Assembly: GCF_002127325.2 (NCBI RefSeq)
Contig: NC_035448.2
Span: 123,857,422-123,921,421 of the forward strand
Origin: Helianthus annuus
Lineage: Eukaryota > Streptophyta > Magnoliopsida > Asterales > Asteraceae
Reading direction: 5' to 3'
Length of the DNA: 64,000 nucleotides
A program made the position numbers and the translations under genes. The notes under the pieces were generated by a model that saw only the letters and a list, made by a program, of their open reading frames with translations, was not told the DNA's origin and did not search any database. This document shows, piece after piece, positions 1 to 11,189 of this stretch. Within the stretch, counting starts at the first letter, position 1. Each line of letters begins with the position of its first letter.

Positions 1-1122
1 GGTAGTCTCTTTGATATAATCCAGATCTTGAACCGATATATCACTAAGAAAGAGTAGAAGATTAGAACGAGCTCTGATTCTATCGGTTTTGAGTGCATTG
101 AGTGTAAAAGAGTTGAAAGAAAGTTAGAAAACCATCTTTCAATCATTTTAATCATGAATCTGTGTAGATTTATGCGAAAACATTGTTGATTCTTGTTGAA
201 ATCCTTCAGATTTGAGTTGTTCTTGGTGGAATGATATCAAACTTGAAGTTCATAAGAACTCCATGATGACATCACCCTAGAACACCTCAAATCTGTTGAT
301 TTCACGGTTAAAAGTTAAGATTCATAGGTGAAAAAGATGAAGGAGTGCATGTAGATAATAGAAGTACAAGATTTAGGTTGAAAACTTACAAGAATCGCGA
401 GAATTCAAAAGAAAGAAGGCTGGAGTCCGGCTGGGTCGAGCGGAGAGCTGTCATATCAAGTGATGTGACAAGTGAAGGTATTTATAGGGTTTCCCAAAAA
501 GGAAAGTGCAAAAGGGTCGAGTGGGTCACCAATTGGATGGTAGTCCGATCGGATGGCAGTCCGATCGGATGGCCACTCGATCGGGCGGCCACTAGATCCT
601 GGTGTCCGGCGTGTTGAGTTTCGACGTTTCGATTCGCATGTTGAGCATTGCGATGCGTTTCAAGTGTGCGATGCGATAGATTAATAATAATCACACAAAT
701 ACTATATCTAACATACAATCATCATAATTAACGGGCGTTTAGCCTCTGCGATTCGATTGCGATAGAGTTGCGATTGCGTTTCGATTAATCACCACAACAT
801 AACATAAATAAACATGCACAAGTAACACATAAAGAGCACACACGTAAAACAATATCCAGAACGCATAATTCGGGCTGCGAATTCGATTGTGATGCGATAA
901 GCGATAAAGCGATAAATCATGCGATAAATAGCGATTAAACCTCAATTATTAACAAGCACTCCACATAATACAACTAATACGATAAAATAATTAGATTATC
1001 TACAAGTCAAAGAAATCAAAACAGGAGTTAAGCAAGGAGTGACAGATCGCAATTAGCAATTTTTTCTTCCTTTGACTTCGATCTTGACTTTGACTTTGAT
1101 TTTCGAAACACGGGGTGTTACA
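1..1122 (-). mobile_element. Partial Ty3-like LTR, cut by window edge
   Basis: Read on the minus strand, the LTR starts at 1122 with TGTAACACCCCG and runs off the left edge. A TATAAATA box lies near 478-486 on the minus strand. The block rich in GATCGGATGGC near 535-600 and the gatgtcatcaccctag stretch near 265-283 resemble parts of the LTRs at 32449 and 39551, so this is a related family. It sits inside a Harbinger transposase reading frame. The 5 bases after it (ACCAT, 1123-1127) should be one target duplication; the other copy is outside the window. The other LTR and any internal region are not visible. Confidence 0.75.
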
Positions 1123-1838
1123 ACCATTATATTTTGTGTAGCATATCCCTTTCGACCAATGTACTTTGGTTGTTCGTTCAATAGAACCGATGCCCTCACG
1201 TGTGTCCCGTCTATAGCACCAATGCAGTTCTACAAATACAAGACCATAACATAATTAAATCATTTATTAAAGTAATTGTAGCATTAGATACATTGAGCAT
1301 TAGATAATACCTTGAACATTGGATAATACCGAGGATTGTTTAAAATATGCGCAGGTACATCATCATTATAGTTTGCGGCTGGCTTGATGATATCAGCACT
1401 CATCTTAAGGACGGCGGCCAAAACTCTATAGTAATGTCTAGGAATTGTTTCCCCGGAATGATTAAAAGATTCTTGCACAAACCTGTTTGTACATCCATGA
1501 GCCAAAGTCATCAATAAGATTCCGACTGACTCCTCAATAGACATATGACATGTTTGTTTCAGTCCGTATTTAGTAACAAGATCAACGCATAACTATCTAA
1601 AAACAAATATGTTCAGCCAAAACATATCATAACACCGTCTCAGGTGGTCATTAAGAATTTCATTAATAAACTGGTGCCCAGTGCAATCCAAAGTGTGACA
1701 TGGTGTTCGCGCGTTACGCAAATTATGGGCTATTATTATCCCTTTCACAACTACTCCACATAACCTTTTAAATCCAATAACCTCATCATCCATATACTCT
1801 TCATCACGGTCATCTGAATCAGAGTAGTCACTATCCAT
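1123..1838 (-). pseudogene. PIF/Harbinger transposase, nonsense-bearing and LTR-disrupted
   Basis: A DDE transposase of the HARBI1-like family would cut and paste the host Harbinger element in the nucleus. Exon 1 spans 1838-1311. It has an acidic start (MDSDYSDSDDRDEEY) and the family helix SIEESVGILLM...GETIPRHYYRVL, ending NPRYYPMFK. An intron with GT at 1310-1309 and AG at 1231-1230 joins in frame to NCIGAIDGTHVRAS, which holds the first catalytic Asp. A TAG stop at 1595-1593 lies inside an otherwise continuous frame. At 1122 a Ty3-like LTR interrupts the gene just after GYATQNIM, so the second Asp and the Glu are missing here. The start at 1838 fits the family's acidic N-terminus but is not certain. 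Confidence 0.85.
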
Positions 1839-1854
1839 CCTATATAAATATAAA

Positions 1855-2085
1855 CATCAAACAACACATAATGTCAAACGATCACATAAATTTAAATGTC
1901 AAACGATCACATAAATTTAAATGTCAAACGATAGCATAAATTAAAACGTCAAACAACCCATAATGTCAAACGATCTCATATATTTAAATGTCAAACGATA
2001 CCATAAATTAAAACCTCAAACAACACATAATTTCAAACGATCACATAAATTAAAACGTCAAACAACACATAATGTCAAACAATAA
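1855..2085. repeat. AT-rich tandem array (TGTCAAACGATCACATAAAT-like)
   Basis: A run of about eight imperfect copies of a 20- to 35-bp unit, built from tgtcaaacgatcacataaat and aaacgtcaaacaacacata, fills the gap between the transposase start and the end of the Myb-like gene of the same Harbinger element. It has no coding frame and no terminal inverted repeats. It looks like local expansion of intergenic DNA. Confidence 0.8.
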
Positions 2086-2086
2086 C

Positions 2087-2257
2087 TCATTCTTCCATAA
2101 GTAACTTAAAGAACTCCATCTTTTCTTCATGAGTCGTTGGATACATAAAAGATTCACGGGTTTGCTTTTTGATGAAGACACGCAAGGCTTGTGAATACTT
2201 TTTTGAACGTTCTTCAAAGTCGGGAAAAGTGACGACAACATTCATGCAATCCGCTAT
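2087..2257 (-). pseudogene. Harbinger Myb/SANT-like protein, C-terminal segment
   Basis: On the minus strand the frame reads from about ADCMNVVVTF to the stop at 2089-2087, with DFEERSKKYSQALRVF and a tail of MYPTTHEEKMEFF. This is the conserved C-terminus of the second protein of plant Harbinger elements, a Myb/SANT-like DNA-binding partner that helps the transposase bind element ends. The Tat-like LTR at 2258-3582 cuts the codon stretch just upstream. The preceding coding bases resume at 3588-3706. The assignment rests on position beside the transposase and on the N-terminal Myb domain found at 28465-28793. Confidence 0.65.
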
Positions 2258-3582
2258 TGTAGCCTGACGGGTGGTCCGTAGGACAACCCTTAAAAGGCTT
2301 AATACAATGCATATTCTACACTTTATTCGGTTAATTGCTTGAACTAGATAACCACTTTATCTTGGATTGTGCAGGTGTTAAAGCTACCAAAATGTAGCTT
2401 TTAGGAGGTATGAGGGAATGCTAGAAGTTGCTAGAGTTAAAGAGCGAAAGAAGTGAAGTTTGGATGAAGAACAAGGAAGGAAGTAAAGCTAAGGACCGTA
2501 AGCTACGGTTCCTGGCCGTAGCTTACGGCCCTCACCTTGTTGAATAAAGCACCGCCGTAAGACAGGGAGCCATGGCCGTAAGGAATAACTGGGCACCGTA
2601 AGCTACGCCACCTACCGTAGCTTACGGCGCCGTATGTTGATCTTTTACCTTGCTGACCGCCGTAAGCTACGGTGGTCTGCCGTAGCTTACGGCGCCGACT
2701 GATTCAGAAGTGTAACCTACGCATTAATTGGCCTTTTTATGGAGACTTATGGAGCTTAATCATGTTTGGTCGGTTACTATTTGGAAGAAACGAATTGGAG
2801 GCTATATTTAGGGACTTGGAGCAAAGAAAACATTATCTAATCTTCTATCTTTTTACTATCTTTCACTAAATTCTCTATCTCCTTCTTGTTGGTAAAACTT
2901 GTGAACAATATTTCCTTTCCACTTTGTTATGATGTTTGTTAAAGCCATGAGTGGCTAAATACTTGGATGATTATCTTGTGTTGAAGGTTTGTGGTAGACT
3001 TTGTGTTTTTATTTATATTTCTAGAATAACAATTCCTTCTTATTTGAATTAATTGTTATGGTGTATATTTGGTTGTTAGTAATTTGTTGATTCTTATGTT
3101 GAACTAATTAGAAACCATACGTTCTTGGTGCCGTTGGCAATCGAGATATCATGGGTATAGTTAGGATTGGGTAAGGGTTGATTGATCATCGGGTGACAAC
3201 TTCACGTTCTAGGAATCTGAGTACTTAGTCCCCTTTCATCACTGCAATTGGTTATACATGAACTATGTCTATGTAGTTCTTTCTAGTTGAATGCTAACAC
3301 AAAAGTTGAAACAAACCGGAAACCCAAGATAGTCATTTGTCTCTAAAATTGTTTACAACCAAAACTTTTCTTTTGCAATTTAATTAGTTAATCTTAGTTT
3401 TAAAAACCAATCCAATCGAACCAACTCTTGAATTTCATTTCTCTTGCAATTAGATTAATTTAGTCAAGTTAGATAATCCTTCAAATAACACATATTCCAC
3501 AAACTCCCTGTGTTCGATACCCACTTGCCACTATCTATATAGTTGTTATTGGGATTAAATTTGATTGTGACTACGACAGCAC
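2258..3582 (+). mobile_element. Solo LTR, Ty3 Tat/Ogre-like
   Basis: The segment splits one codon frame of the Myb-like gene. It begins TGTAGCCTGACGG after GCTAT (2253-2257) and ends ...CTACGACAGCAC before GTCAT (3583-3587), an imperfect 5-bp duplication. The right end, with CCCTGTGTTCGATACCCACTT and a TTATTGGGATTAAATTTGATT tail, is typical of Tat/Ogre LTR ends. No coding frame is present, and the second LTR and internal region are lacking, so I read it as a solo LTR. Family assignment is from memory of LTR style. Confidence 0.65.
2495..2700. repeat. Palindromic CCGTAAGCTACGG array in LTR
   Basis: Copies of CCGTAAGCTACGG and its partner CCGTAGCTTACGG alternate about six times, giving several possible stem-loops. 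Similar words occur in other LTR-like pieces at 42880-42975 and 63423-63440. The array lies inside the solo LTR at 2258-3582. Confidence 0.75.
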
Positions 3583-3587
3583 GTCAT

Positions 3588-3706
3588 AGCCGAGGGATCA
3601 TTTGGTGGAAATGTTTTAGTGCTTTTTGTTGATAAGGCATCAAGTACAACATCTAGATTTTCCTCAAAAGATGAAGCTTTACTCTTGGTTGAATGTTTGT
3701 TGGCAC
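3588..3706 (-). pseudogene. Harbinger Myb/SANT-like protein, middle segment
   Basis: On the minus strand this short block reads STKSKASSFEENLDVVLDA and continues toward NDPSA in the frame that the LTR at 2258 interrupts. It is Ser- and Lys-rich, like the linker of Harbinger Myb-like proteins. Its upper end (3699-3706, GTTGGCAC) is the left target duplication of the hAT element, and the upstream coding bases resume at 28106. Confidence 0.6.
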
Positions 3707-3963
3707 TAGGGGTGTGCAAAAAACCGAATTAACCGTACCATAACCAAATTAACCGACAAAACCGAACCAAATAAAAAATCGATGGGTCGGTTAATGGTTT
3801 TTTTGAAAACCGACAGTAGCGGGCCGGTTATGGTTATCGTTTTTTCCATACCCACCATAACCGAACCGAACTGGCATGTAATAAATCTTTATAGGATTTA
3901 GGACTTTTCACCATATTTTTTATTTTAGATGTTTTTTACTGAAGATTTTTAGTACTTATGGTT

Positions 3964-4669
3964 TGTTAGGATCTGAGTTTCTTATGATTGTGTTTTTGTT
4001 TGAAAATTAAAGAAGATGAAAGAGTAATTGTAGCGGAATAATAATGGAAAAAAACTTTCACACACAATGAAACAGGAGAAATGCTTTCAACACACATGTT
4101 TATCATTGAACCGAATGATTAAATTTATTTCAATCTTCAATACAATTGCATGCATGTATTACAAACTCCCCCTCAGCCTGAGCTCACAACATTTTGTTCG
4201 TACAAGAAGACAAGTGATGAAAGAGCTAATAGAACAGTACAGGGTATTGTTCTATTTATAGGCACGAGCAAACCACTGTGGCATCTTTGCTGATGTCACC
4301 ATGAAAGCGACATCTAACTTCCTAACAACCTACAACCACTGATCTATTACAAGAACTGTTATCTAGCTACTGATTACAATATATTACAAAGGAATAAACT
4401 AACTACTGCTTCTCCTTCCACTGTTGTGACTCCAGCAGTACTTTGTTTCTTCAGCAGTGCTTGAACCAAGACAGTAGATTGAGCATCAGTGTTTGTCTTC
4501 ATCAGTCTTTAGCAGTTGTTGTAGAGGATCAGTGGATGAAGGTGATCAGTTGTTAGGGCCACTTCCAAGAGGAAAGCTTGTATACAAACATCTGCTTGTT
4601 CTGGATCCACTGATCTGATCCAGTTTTGACTTTAATCAACTGTTCCTTTGATAGGGTTCAATCCCAACA
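3964..4669 (-). repeat. 3' LTR of the Sirevirus-like element
   Basis: This 706-bp LTR is very similar to the 723-bp copy at 26631-27353. The main difference is a gap of about 17 bases near 4510-4525, where the other copy has gaaggacaacagttgttct. A TATTTATAG box sits near 4254-4261. The close match implies a fairly recent insertion compared with the decayed host elements around it. Confidence 0.9.
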
Positions 4670-4685
4670 ATCTCCCCCTGGAACA
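4670..4685 (-). promoter_or_regulatory. Polypurine tract of the Sirevirus-like element
   Basis: On the minus strand GTTCCAGGGGGAGAT directly precedes the 3' LTR start (TGTTGGGATT). Purine runs at this place prime plus-strand DNA synthesis in LTR elements. Confidence 0.8.
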
Positions 4686-4919
4686 GATGATGCCAAAACC
4701 CTTCATTATTCTGGATCTTATTGCCTCATCAACAGTTCCCTTACTTGGCCTTTAAATTGTAATTCAAAGTCCAAGGAATCTGTGTCATCCTCATCCCTAC
4801 ACAGTGTAAGATCAAGGAGATCTTGCAGATCTTCAACACCCAGGCCCTGTGCTTGTTCCCTTGATATTTTCTTTACATCACCACTGGATTTGATCAGAGT
4901 CAATATGTGGGTCTGTTTG

Positions 4920-7900
4920 TCAGATTTCCACTTTAGTATTTTTTGAATCCAGTGAGTTTCTTGGGAGAGTTTTTATTGATGATGAGTTTGGAGATGGTGG
5001 CCTGGTGATAACTGGTTGAGCAATGTTTGAAGTTTTTGCCAATTCAGGGTTCTCTGTTATCATCTGCTTAAGGACCATTTTTATAATGGCATCCCCTGCT
5101 GCTACATCTTCTGGTGTTTCTGCATCCATCTGCTTTTGTCTCCTTCTTTGATAAAGGATGGCAATAGGTGGAACAGTGGGTTTCCTGATAGGCAGTTTTT
5201 GTAGCTTGGCTGAAACCACTGCTTCAGGATAGTCAGGTTTTTGTGGAACATTTGGATTTTTCTTTCTTAATTCTTCCAACTTTTTGTAGCTGGCCATGAC
5301 TTTTTGTTCTTTCCACCTTGTCACCTGATTCCTTAACCCAAAATCAGCAGCAATAAGTTCCTCTTTCATTCTCTTCAGCTTTAACACCTTATCAGGTACA
5401 TTTTTCTTGTATTTTGCCCAAACAGGAGGAGTATGTTTAACTTTGTCTTTGTTCATTTTTTTCAATTCTCTCCAACTCCTCTTTGCGCTCACCAATAGTC
5501 CATTCTTTATATTGTGCCTTTTCTGCCTTGTATTTCTTGAAAGCCATGATGTGTTCAATGTAATATTTTCTCATGCTTTCATCATCTCTTTCTGATAGTT
5601 GCTGACAAAGATTTTTTGAAAACCTTTCCAAAGTACTGACCTAACTGAGTAGGTATTGATAGTATCTTTGAATCTCCTTGTTAGATTTTCCTTGTGAGTT
5701 TCTTTTAGAGATATCCTCTGCTTGTTGAGCCTTTATCTTTAAATATTCTTCAATGTTATTAGGCCTAGGATATCCTTGAATAGATGGCAAACTCCTTTTA
5801 GCAGGGTCATCTTTAGAGTAGAAGGATTTGATCTCCTCTCTAACTGCTGGAAGATCTAATGGATACTTGACACCTGCAGGAGTAATGGCAGTGTTTGGAT
5901 TGAAGGCTTGTGTTGAAGAGAGTGGAACAGGGTTTGGAATGGTAACAATGGTCAATGGTTGTGAAGATGTAGGAGGTGGTGAAGGTTCATCATTGAATAT
6001 TACCCTTCTCCTTTTGGGTTTAGGAGAGGTTGGTGGTGTTTTGGTGGGTTGAGTGGCGGTGATTTGAGTGGTAGGTGGCTGACTAACAGTTGTTGAAACA
6101 ACCGGTGTTTCAACCACTGTTGTCATTACAACAGATGATATGTCACCTAATGTCTTCTGATTTTAGCAGGTGGTGTTGGTGGTAATGAAGTTGTTTTTGG
6201 TGGTGAGGTGATTTTTGGTAAAGCAATGGATGATGTGTGTGTTGAAGTAGTGGTGGCAGTTGTTTGGGTGACAGATGTTGAAACCACTGAAGTACCAACA
6301 GCTGTTGATACAATAGGTGTTTTAACATCTGTTGGTTTGGAAGGTTGATGAGTGGAGATTTTGGGAGTTTGGGGAACATGTTTTGTGAGTCTGGAAGGTG
6401 TGGATTTGGGTTGCCTCACTTTTCTAGTGGGTTGTTTTCTTTTAGGCTGAGGATTTTCTTCATCTTTTGGCTCAGAAACACCCTGCACATCCATCTCCAT
6501 ATAAACTTTCTTCTCCTGCTCAAACTTTGATTTTCCCTTTGCCTCCAAATCCTTTTTCACACTTGCTTTTGCATCAGCAATTGCATTTAAGGTTACATCA
6601 ACCTTTTTGGAACCATCTGGCTTAGGGATGTCTGCAACCATACTTGAATTATCTGGTGCAATGTACAGACCATCTTCATATCCCTTCTTCTTTAGCTGCC
6701 TCATTTTCTCCCCCTTATTGGCATCACTGGGTGGAGGATTATCAACAAATATAATTGTAGGAGGAGCAGTGCCAGTGATGTTCAGCGGATGGGCCTTGAT
6801 TTACTTAATGTCTGCTTGTGTATCTTTAAACCTTGCTTCCATTATATTTCTGATCTTTTGAACTTGTATCTCATGTTGCTGATCAACATATTCTCTTTGT
6901 TGTTGAAGAAGAGGTTGAAATAGACTCCAAAGCTCGGTGGGAGTAGGAGCAGATGATGGAGCAGATGTTGCAACTGGTGCAGCAGTGGGTGGTGCCTTTT
7001 GTGCTTTTAACAACTGTTGCAGCATGTCTTTGATTTCTGCAACAGATGTATCAAGTTTGTCTACCCTCTCCGTCAATTCTCGGTACATTAAACCATCACC
7101 CAAATTAATGGGATCATCTGATTTCCCACTGGCAGTGGTTGTATCAGCAGTTGACTTAGGGAAAGTTTCCCAAAAGTCATCCACCGATGCCCCTTTTTCT
7201 TGGTACTGGGGACTTCTTTCTCCTGTAGGCGTAACCAGTTTTAGTGAACCAGTGAATGCTGGAAACACCCTGGATCCCAATGAAGAAATTGCCTTTAAGG
7301 GAGTCTGACTGATGAAACTACTGCCCAAGTGTAAACTAGTGGGTTCAACACTTGTAGTAGCTGCTCCACTTGAACTACTGACAGGAAGTACTTGTACTTC
7401 CTGTAGTGTAACCTCCTCAGGTGTTGGTGGGTTAGCAATGATTGAGACACCAGACCCAGTCACTTGTTGGGGTATATTCTCATTAATAGGTGGTTGAGAA
7501 GAACTGGTTTATGTCTGGGCTAGATCAAGTGCATCCAACAAAAGTTTTGTTTGTGGGGGAATTTGAGAAGTGAGGATAGGTGTAGAAAGCGAATTTGCCC
7601 CGAGCAGTGGGCTGTAGATGATGGAATCAAGTGATTCTAGAGCATCATAATTTGGTGTCCATGTTCTTACAACCTGTTCTTTTTTAGAAGAAGCAGGAGG
7701 AGTTTGAGGCTCAGGTTAAGATCTTTCTACCAACTGCTGTGAGGAAGTAGCAGCAGTGGTTTCTGGTGACTTTTGTGTTGTCACTGGTAGTAGCTTTGGG
7801 ATCTCATCTTCCAGAGTTACCTTTGTTTTGGGTTTGGGGGGGGGGGGGGGGGTTTGTGATTTTTTTTGTTTTGGTCTTTTGGGGGTTTTAGGAGTGGGTT

Positions 7901-8836
7901 TCACAGCAGTTGTTTTGCTGCTGTGATCACCTTGAGCAATGGGCTCAGCAGCAGGTGCCTGAGGAGCAGTGGTAGCTGCTAAATTCTGCTCAGGAACCTC
8001 TGCTTATGTTTTGGAAGTTTTTGACAGCCTTGTGAATGTTTCAGAGGTTAGGTTGTTCATTTGAGAAGGATTTCCTTGGATTAACACATGAGCATTATCC
8101 TTGGAAATTTTCTTATTAAAATAGTAACTCAAAAACCTTGGAAATAATAAAAATGCCTTTTTATTAACGTTTGTAACAAGATAATTGAAGATCTCCTGGG
8201 AGTAGTTGAAATTTTCTTTTTGTAAAATAGCATAGCCCGGGTATTGAATCTTCAAGGGAATCTCATTGAAGGCAGTTGTTTTATTAGAAACACACATAAG
8301 AAGGGTATGAAACAAAAACCTCATGGCAGGAGGAAAACTGCCTTTTTGTAAAGTGTCCTTTTTCATTTCCTCTTCATACCCCCTTTCAAGAAAATCTGTT
8401 TGATACTCTTTTAAGGGAAAGAAGTTTTACCTTGAAGATCATTGAGTTCAAACACTTCGAAGATGGTTTGTGGTGTAATGGTGACATAAATACCCTTTAT
8501 CGAAGAATTGATGGCTAAGGGCTTTTTATCCTTAGTTTCTAACTTAGCATTTTTCCAGAATTCTTGTTGGGTGTCAATGAAAATTGGAGCATCACAGGTC
8601 AACCAAGTTTTGTACTTTGAGGACGACATAGTATCAATGATGGAGTCGAAGGTTTCAGTATGAGTGGGTTTTTCAAGTAGACCCAAATAATTGTGAGGAG
8701 TTTTGAAAGGAAGTGCCACGGTGATTTTGAAGTGAGTGCGAGAGGAAGAAGACGATGAAGAAGATGAGTGACTTTGAGAGAAATGGATGATAACTGCTTT
8801 GAGAAAGGAATTTTGAATTCGATTCGACAGTGACAA
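4920..8836 (-). pseudogene. Env-like extra ORF region after pol (Sirevirus)
   Basis: Seven open stretches in shifting minus frames cover 8836 down to 4920, downstream of RNase H. The N-terminal part (MSLSNRIQNSF, 8836) has a Ser run, then a globular region with KYKTWLTCDAPIF and AFLLFPRFLSYYFNKK. The middle is rich in Pro, Thr, Ser and Lys (PPPPPKPKTK, PTSPKPKRRR). The C-terminal third (5631-4920) is charged and likely coiled coil. Breaks occur near 8370-8410, 8004, 7716, 6801, 6140 and 5640-5560. A 17-G run at 7836-7852 codes for prolines and is slip-prone. Sireviruses often carry such an ORF, called env-like by position; I see no clear signal peptide or fusion motif, so the function is unknown. 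Confidence 0.6.
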
Positions 8837-9294
8837 CCCTGTTTGGGGTTTTGATCAGGGTTTTATAAAGGAAAAGGTGAATGCTGACGTGGCAGCGGTT
8901 ACAAAGATCTGACCGCTATGTACTATCCACGTGCCAACCCCTGATGAGTAATGGAAGACAGTTGTTTTATGAAACCACTGATGGAGCAATAACAGTGGTT
9001 GCAACGGTTATAATGAAAGCAGTGGGTGACTTTAAACTATCAGTGGATTGCCTATCAGTGGTTGAAAACACTGATTTTGAACAACAGTGATTACCAAGGA
9101 AATGAGAGAACAGGGGTTGACTTTCAGCAGTGGACAGCATTTACAAAAACAGATGTTTGAACCAAAAACAATGGTTATGGCAGACTTTTAAGGATTAATG
9201 AAAGTTTCATTTTTAGCTAATTTTAAGGATGGATTTTTGATTTTCTGAAAACATTTTAATGCTTTTATTCATAGAAAAAACAGGATTTTGCCTG

Positions 9295-11150
9295 TTATTC
9301 CATGTTCAGCATGCCAATCCTAGAGATCAAGCTTTCAAAGGTGGATTTGTCTAATGCTTTTGTTAGCACATCTGCTAGCTGATCTTTAGTTGGAACATGG
9401 TGCAGAGAAATCAAACCTTTTTCATAGCAATCCCTCACAAAGTGATGTCTGATATCAATGTGCTTTGTGGTTGAATGAGAGACTGGATTTTTGATGATAT
9501 TCTCTGCTGCTTGACTGTCCAACATGAGAGGTGTCTTTAGGGCAGTGATACCAAAATCCAACAATTGATTTTGAGCCAAAGTAGTTGGGCTATACAGCTT
9601 GCAGCAGCTATATACTCTGCCTCAGCAGTGGATGTACAAACAGCTGCTTGCTTTTTGCTTTGCCAAGACACTAAGCAAATGCCTAGGAATGGTCACCCTC
9701 CTGAAGTGGACTTCCTTGTGTTGTTACATCCAGCAAAGTCACTATCTGAGAAACCTGAAAGCTTAATATTCCCATCAGTTAGATACCAGATACCAAGTGT
9801 GGGAGCACCTTTGAGGTATTTGAATATCCTTTTTACAGCAATAAGGTTAGACTTTCTAGGGGCTGATTGGGATCTTGCACAAACACATGTTGCAAACATG
9901 ATGTCTGGCCTAGATGCAGTTAGGTACAATAAAGACCCAATCATGCTTCTATAAAGAGTTTGATCAACCAAATCATCCTTTTCATCAGACATGACTATTT
10001 TTGTGGTTGCAATGGGTGTACTGCATAGCTTGCAATCATCCATCTCAAATTTCTTTAAAAGTTCTTTGGCATATTTGCCTTGATGGATGAAAGTACCATT
10101 TTGCAGTTGCCTTACTTGGAGACCAAGAAAGCACTGGAGTTCACCCATTGCACTCATCTCAAACTCAGCTGTCATGAGTTGTCTGAACTCTTCACACATT
10201 TTAGAACATGTGCTTCTAAAAATGATGTTATCCACATAAATTTGGACAATCATCAAATCTTTCCCTCTCCATTTTGAAAACAATGTTTTATCAATTCTAC
10301 CTCCTGTGAAACCAATAGAAAGAAGAAAGGTGGAAAGAGTTTCATACCAGGCTCTAGGTGCTTGTTTCAAGCCATACAAAGCTTTGTTTAGCTTGTAGAC
10401 ATGATTTGGATTAAATGGATCCTCAAAACCAGGAGGTTGACAAACATATACCTCTTCTTGAATCTTACCATAGAGGAATGCACATTTAATATCCATTTGA
10501 AACACCTTGATGTTGTTGTTGACAGCAAAGGCCAAGAACAATCTAATAGCTTCCAATCTTGCTACAGGGGCAAAAGTTTCATCATAGTCAATGCCCTCTT
10601 CCTGTCTGAAACCTTGAACCACAAGCCTTGCTTTATTCTTGACAACAATGCCCCTTTCATCAGTTTTGTTTTTGGAGACCCACTTTGTGCCAATAGGACT
10701 TACACCCTCTGGCAATGGTACAAGCTCCCATACTTGTTGTCTTCTGAACTGTTGGAGCTCCTCTTGCATGGCTTCTACCCAGCTGTTGTCTTTTAGTGCC
10801 TCTTGGTACTTGACTGGCTGATGGAGAGATAGAAAACCAGCAAAAAGACAGATGTTTTGGGATTGACTTCTTGTGAGCACCCCTTCACTGATGTTGCCAA
10901 TGATTTGGTCAGGTGGATGAGACTTCAAAAAGATAAGATCTCCTTTGTATGGAACAATGGCATTTAACGGTGAAGGTTGCAGATGTGAATCATCTGAGCT
11001 ACCCACTGGTGGTGACTTTGATGATCCATCAGTGGCTTCAAAAGGAGGTGGAGGAATAGGAGGAAGTGGTGTGGAACCATGTTGACTTTTAGATATATCA
11101 ACAGTGTTTGATGATGTGGAAGCAGGGGTTAATGGGCTACTTTGGTCCAC
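9295..11150 (-). pseudogene. Copia reverse transcriptase and RNase H
   Basis: In a live element this part of pol would copy element RNA into DNA in cytoplasmic particles. Visible motifs in order: the RT entry block GTKWVSKNKTDERG, QMDIKCAFLYGK, YGLKQAPRAWYETLS, the active-site box IYVDNII near 10222-10240, then PDIMFATC and RNase H signals DSDFAG, STAEAEYIAAAS, TKHIDIRHHF. The second Asp of the YVDD box is Asn here (codon 10229-10227), so catalysis should fail. A TGA stop lies at 9695-9693 within RNase H, and a one-base frameshift in an A run follows near 9575-9580. A stop at 11192-11190 separates it from the integrase in the same frame. Confidence 0.9.
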
Positions 11151-11189
11151 AACTGTTGAGGTAGCAGTGGTTGAGCTTTGACAGCTGTT

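Noticed and set aside
4626..4946. 106-codon plus frame
   Set aside because: It crosses the 3' LTR edge and purine tract of the copia element, antisense to the element's own coding region.
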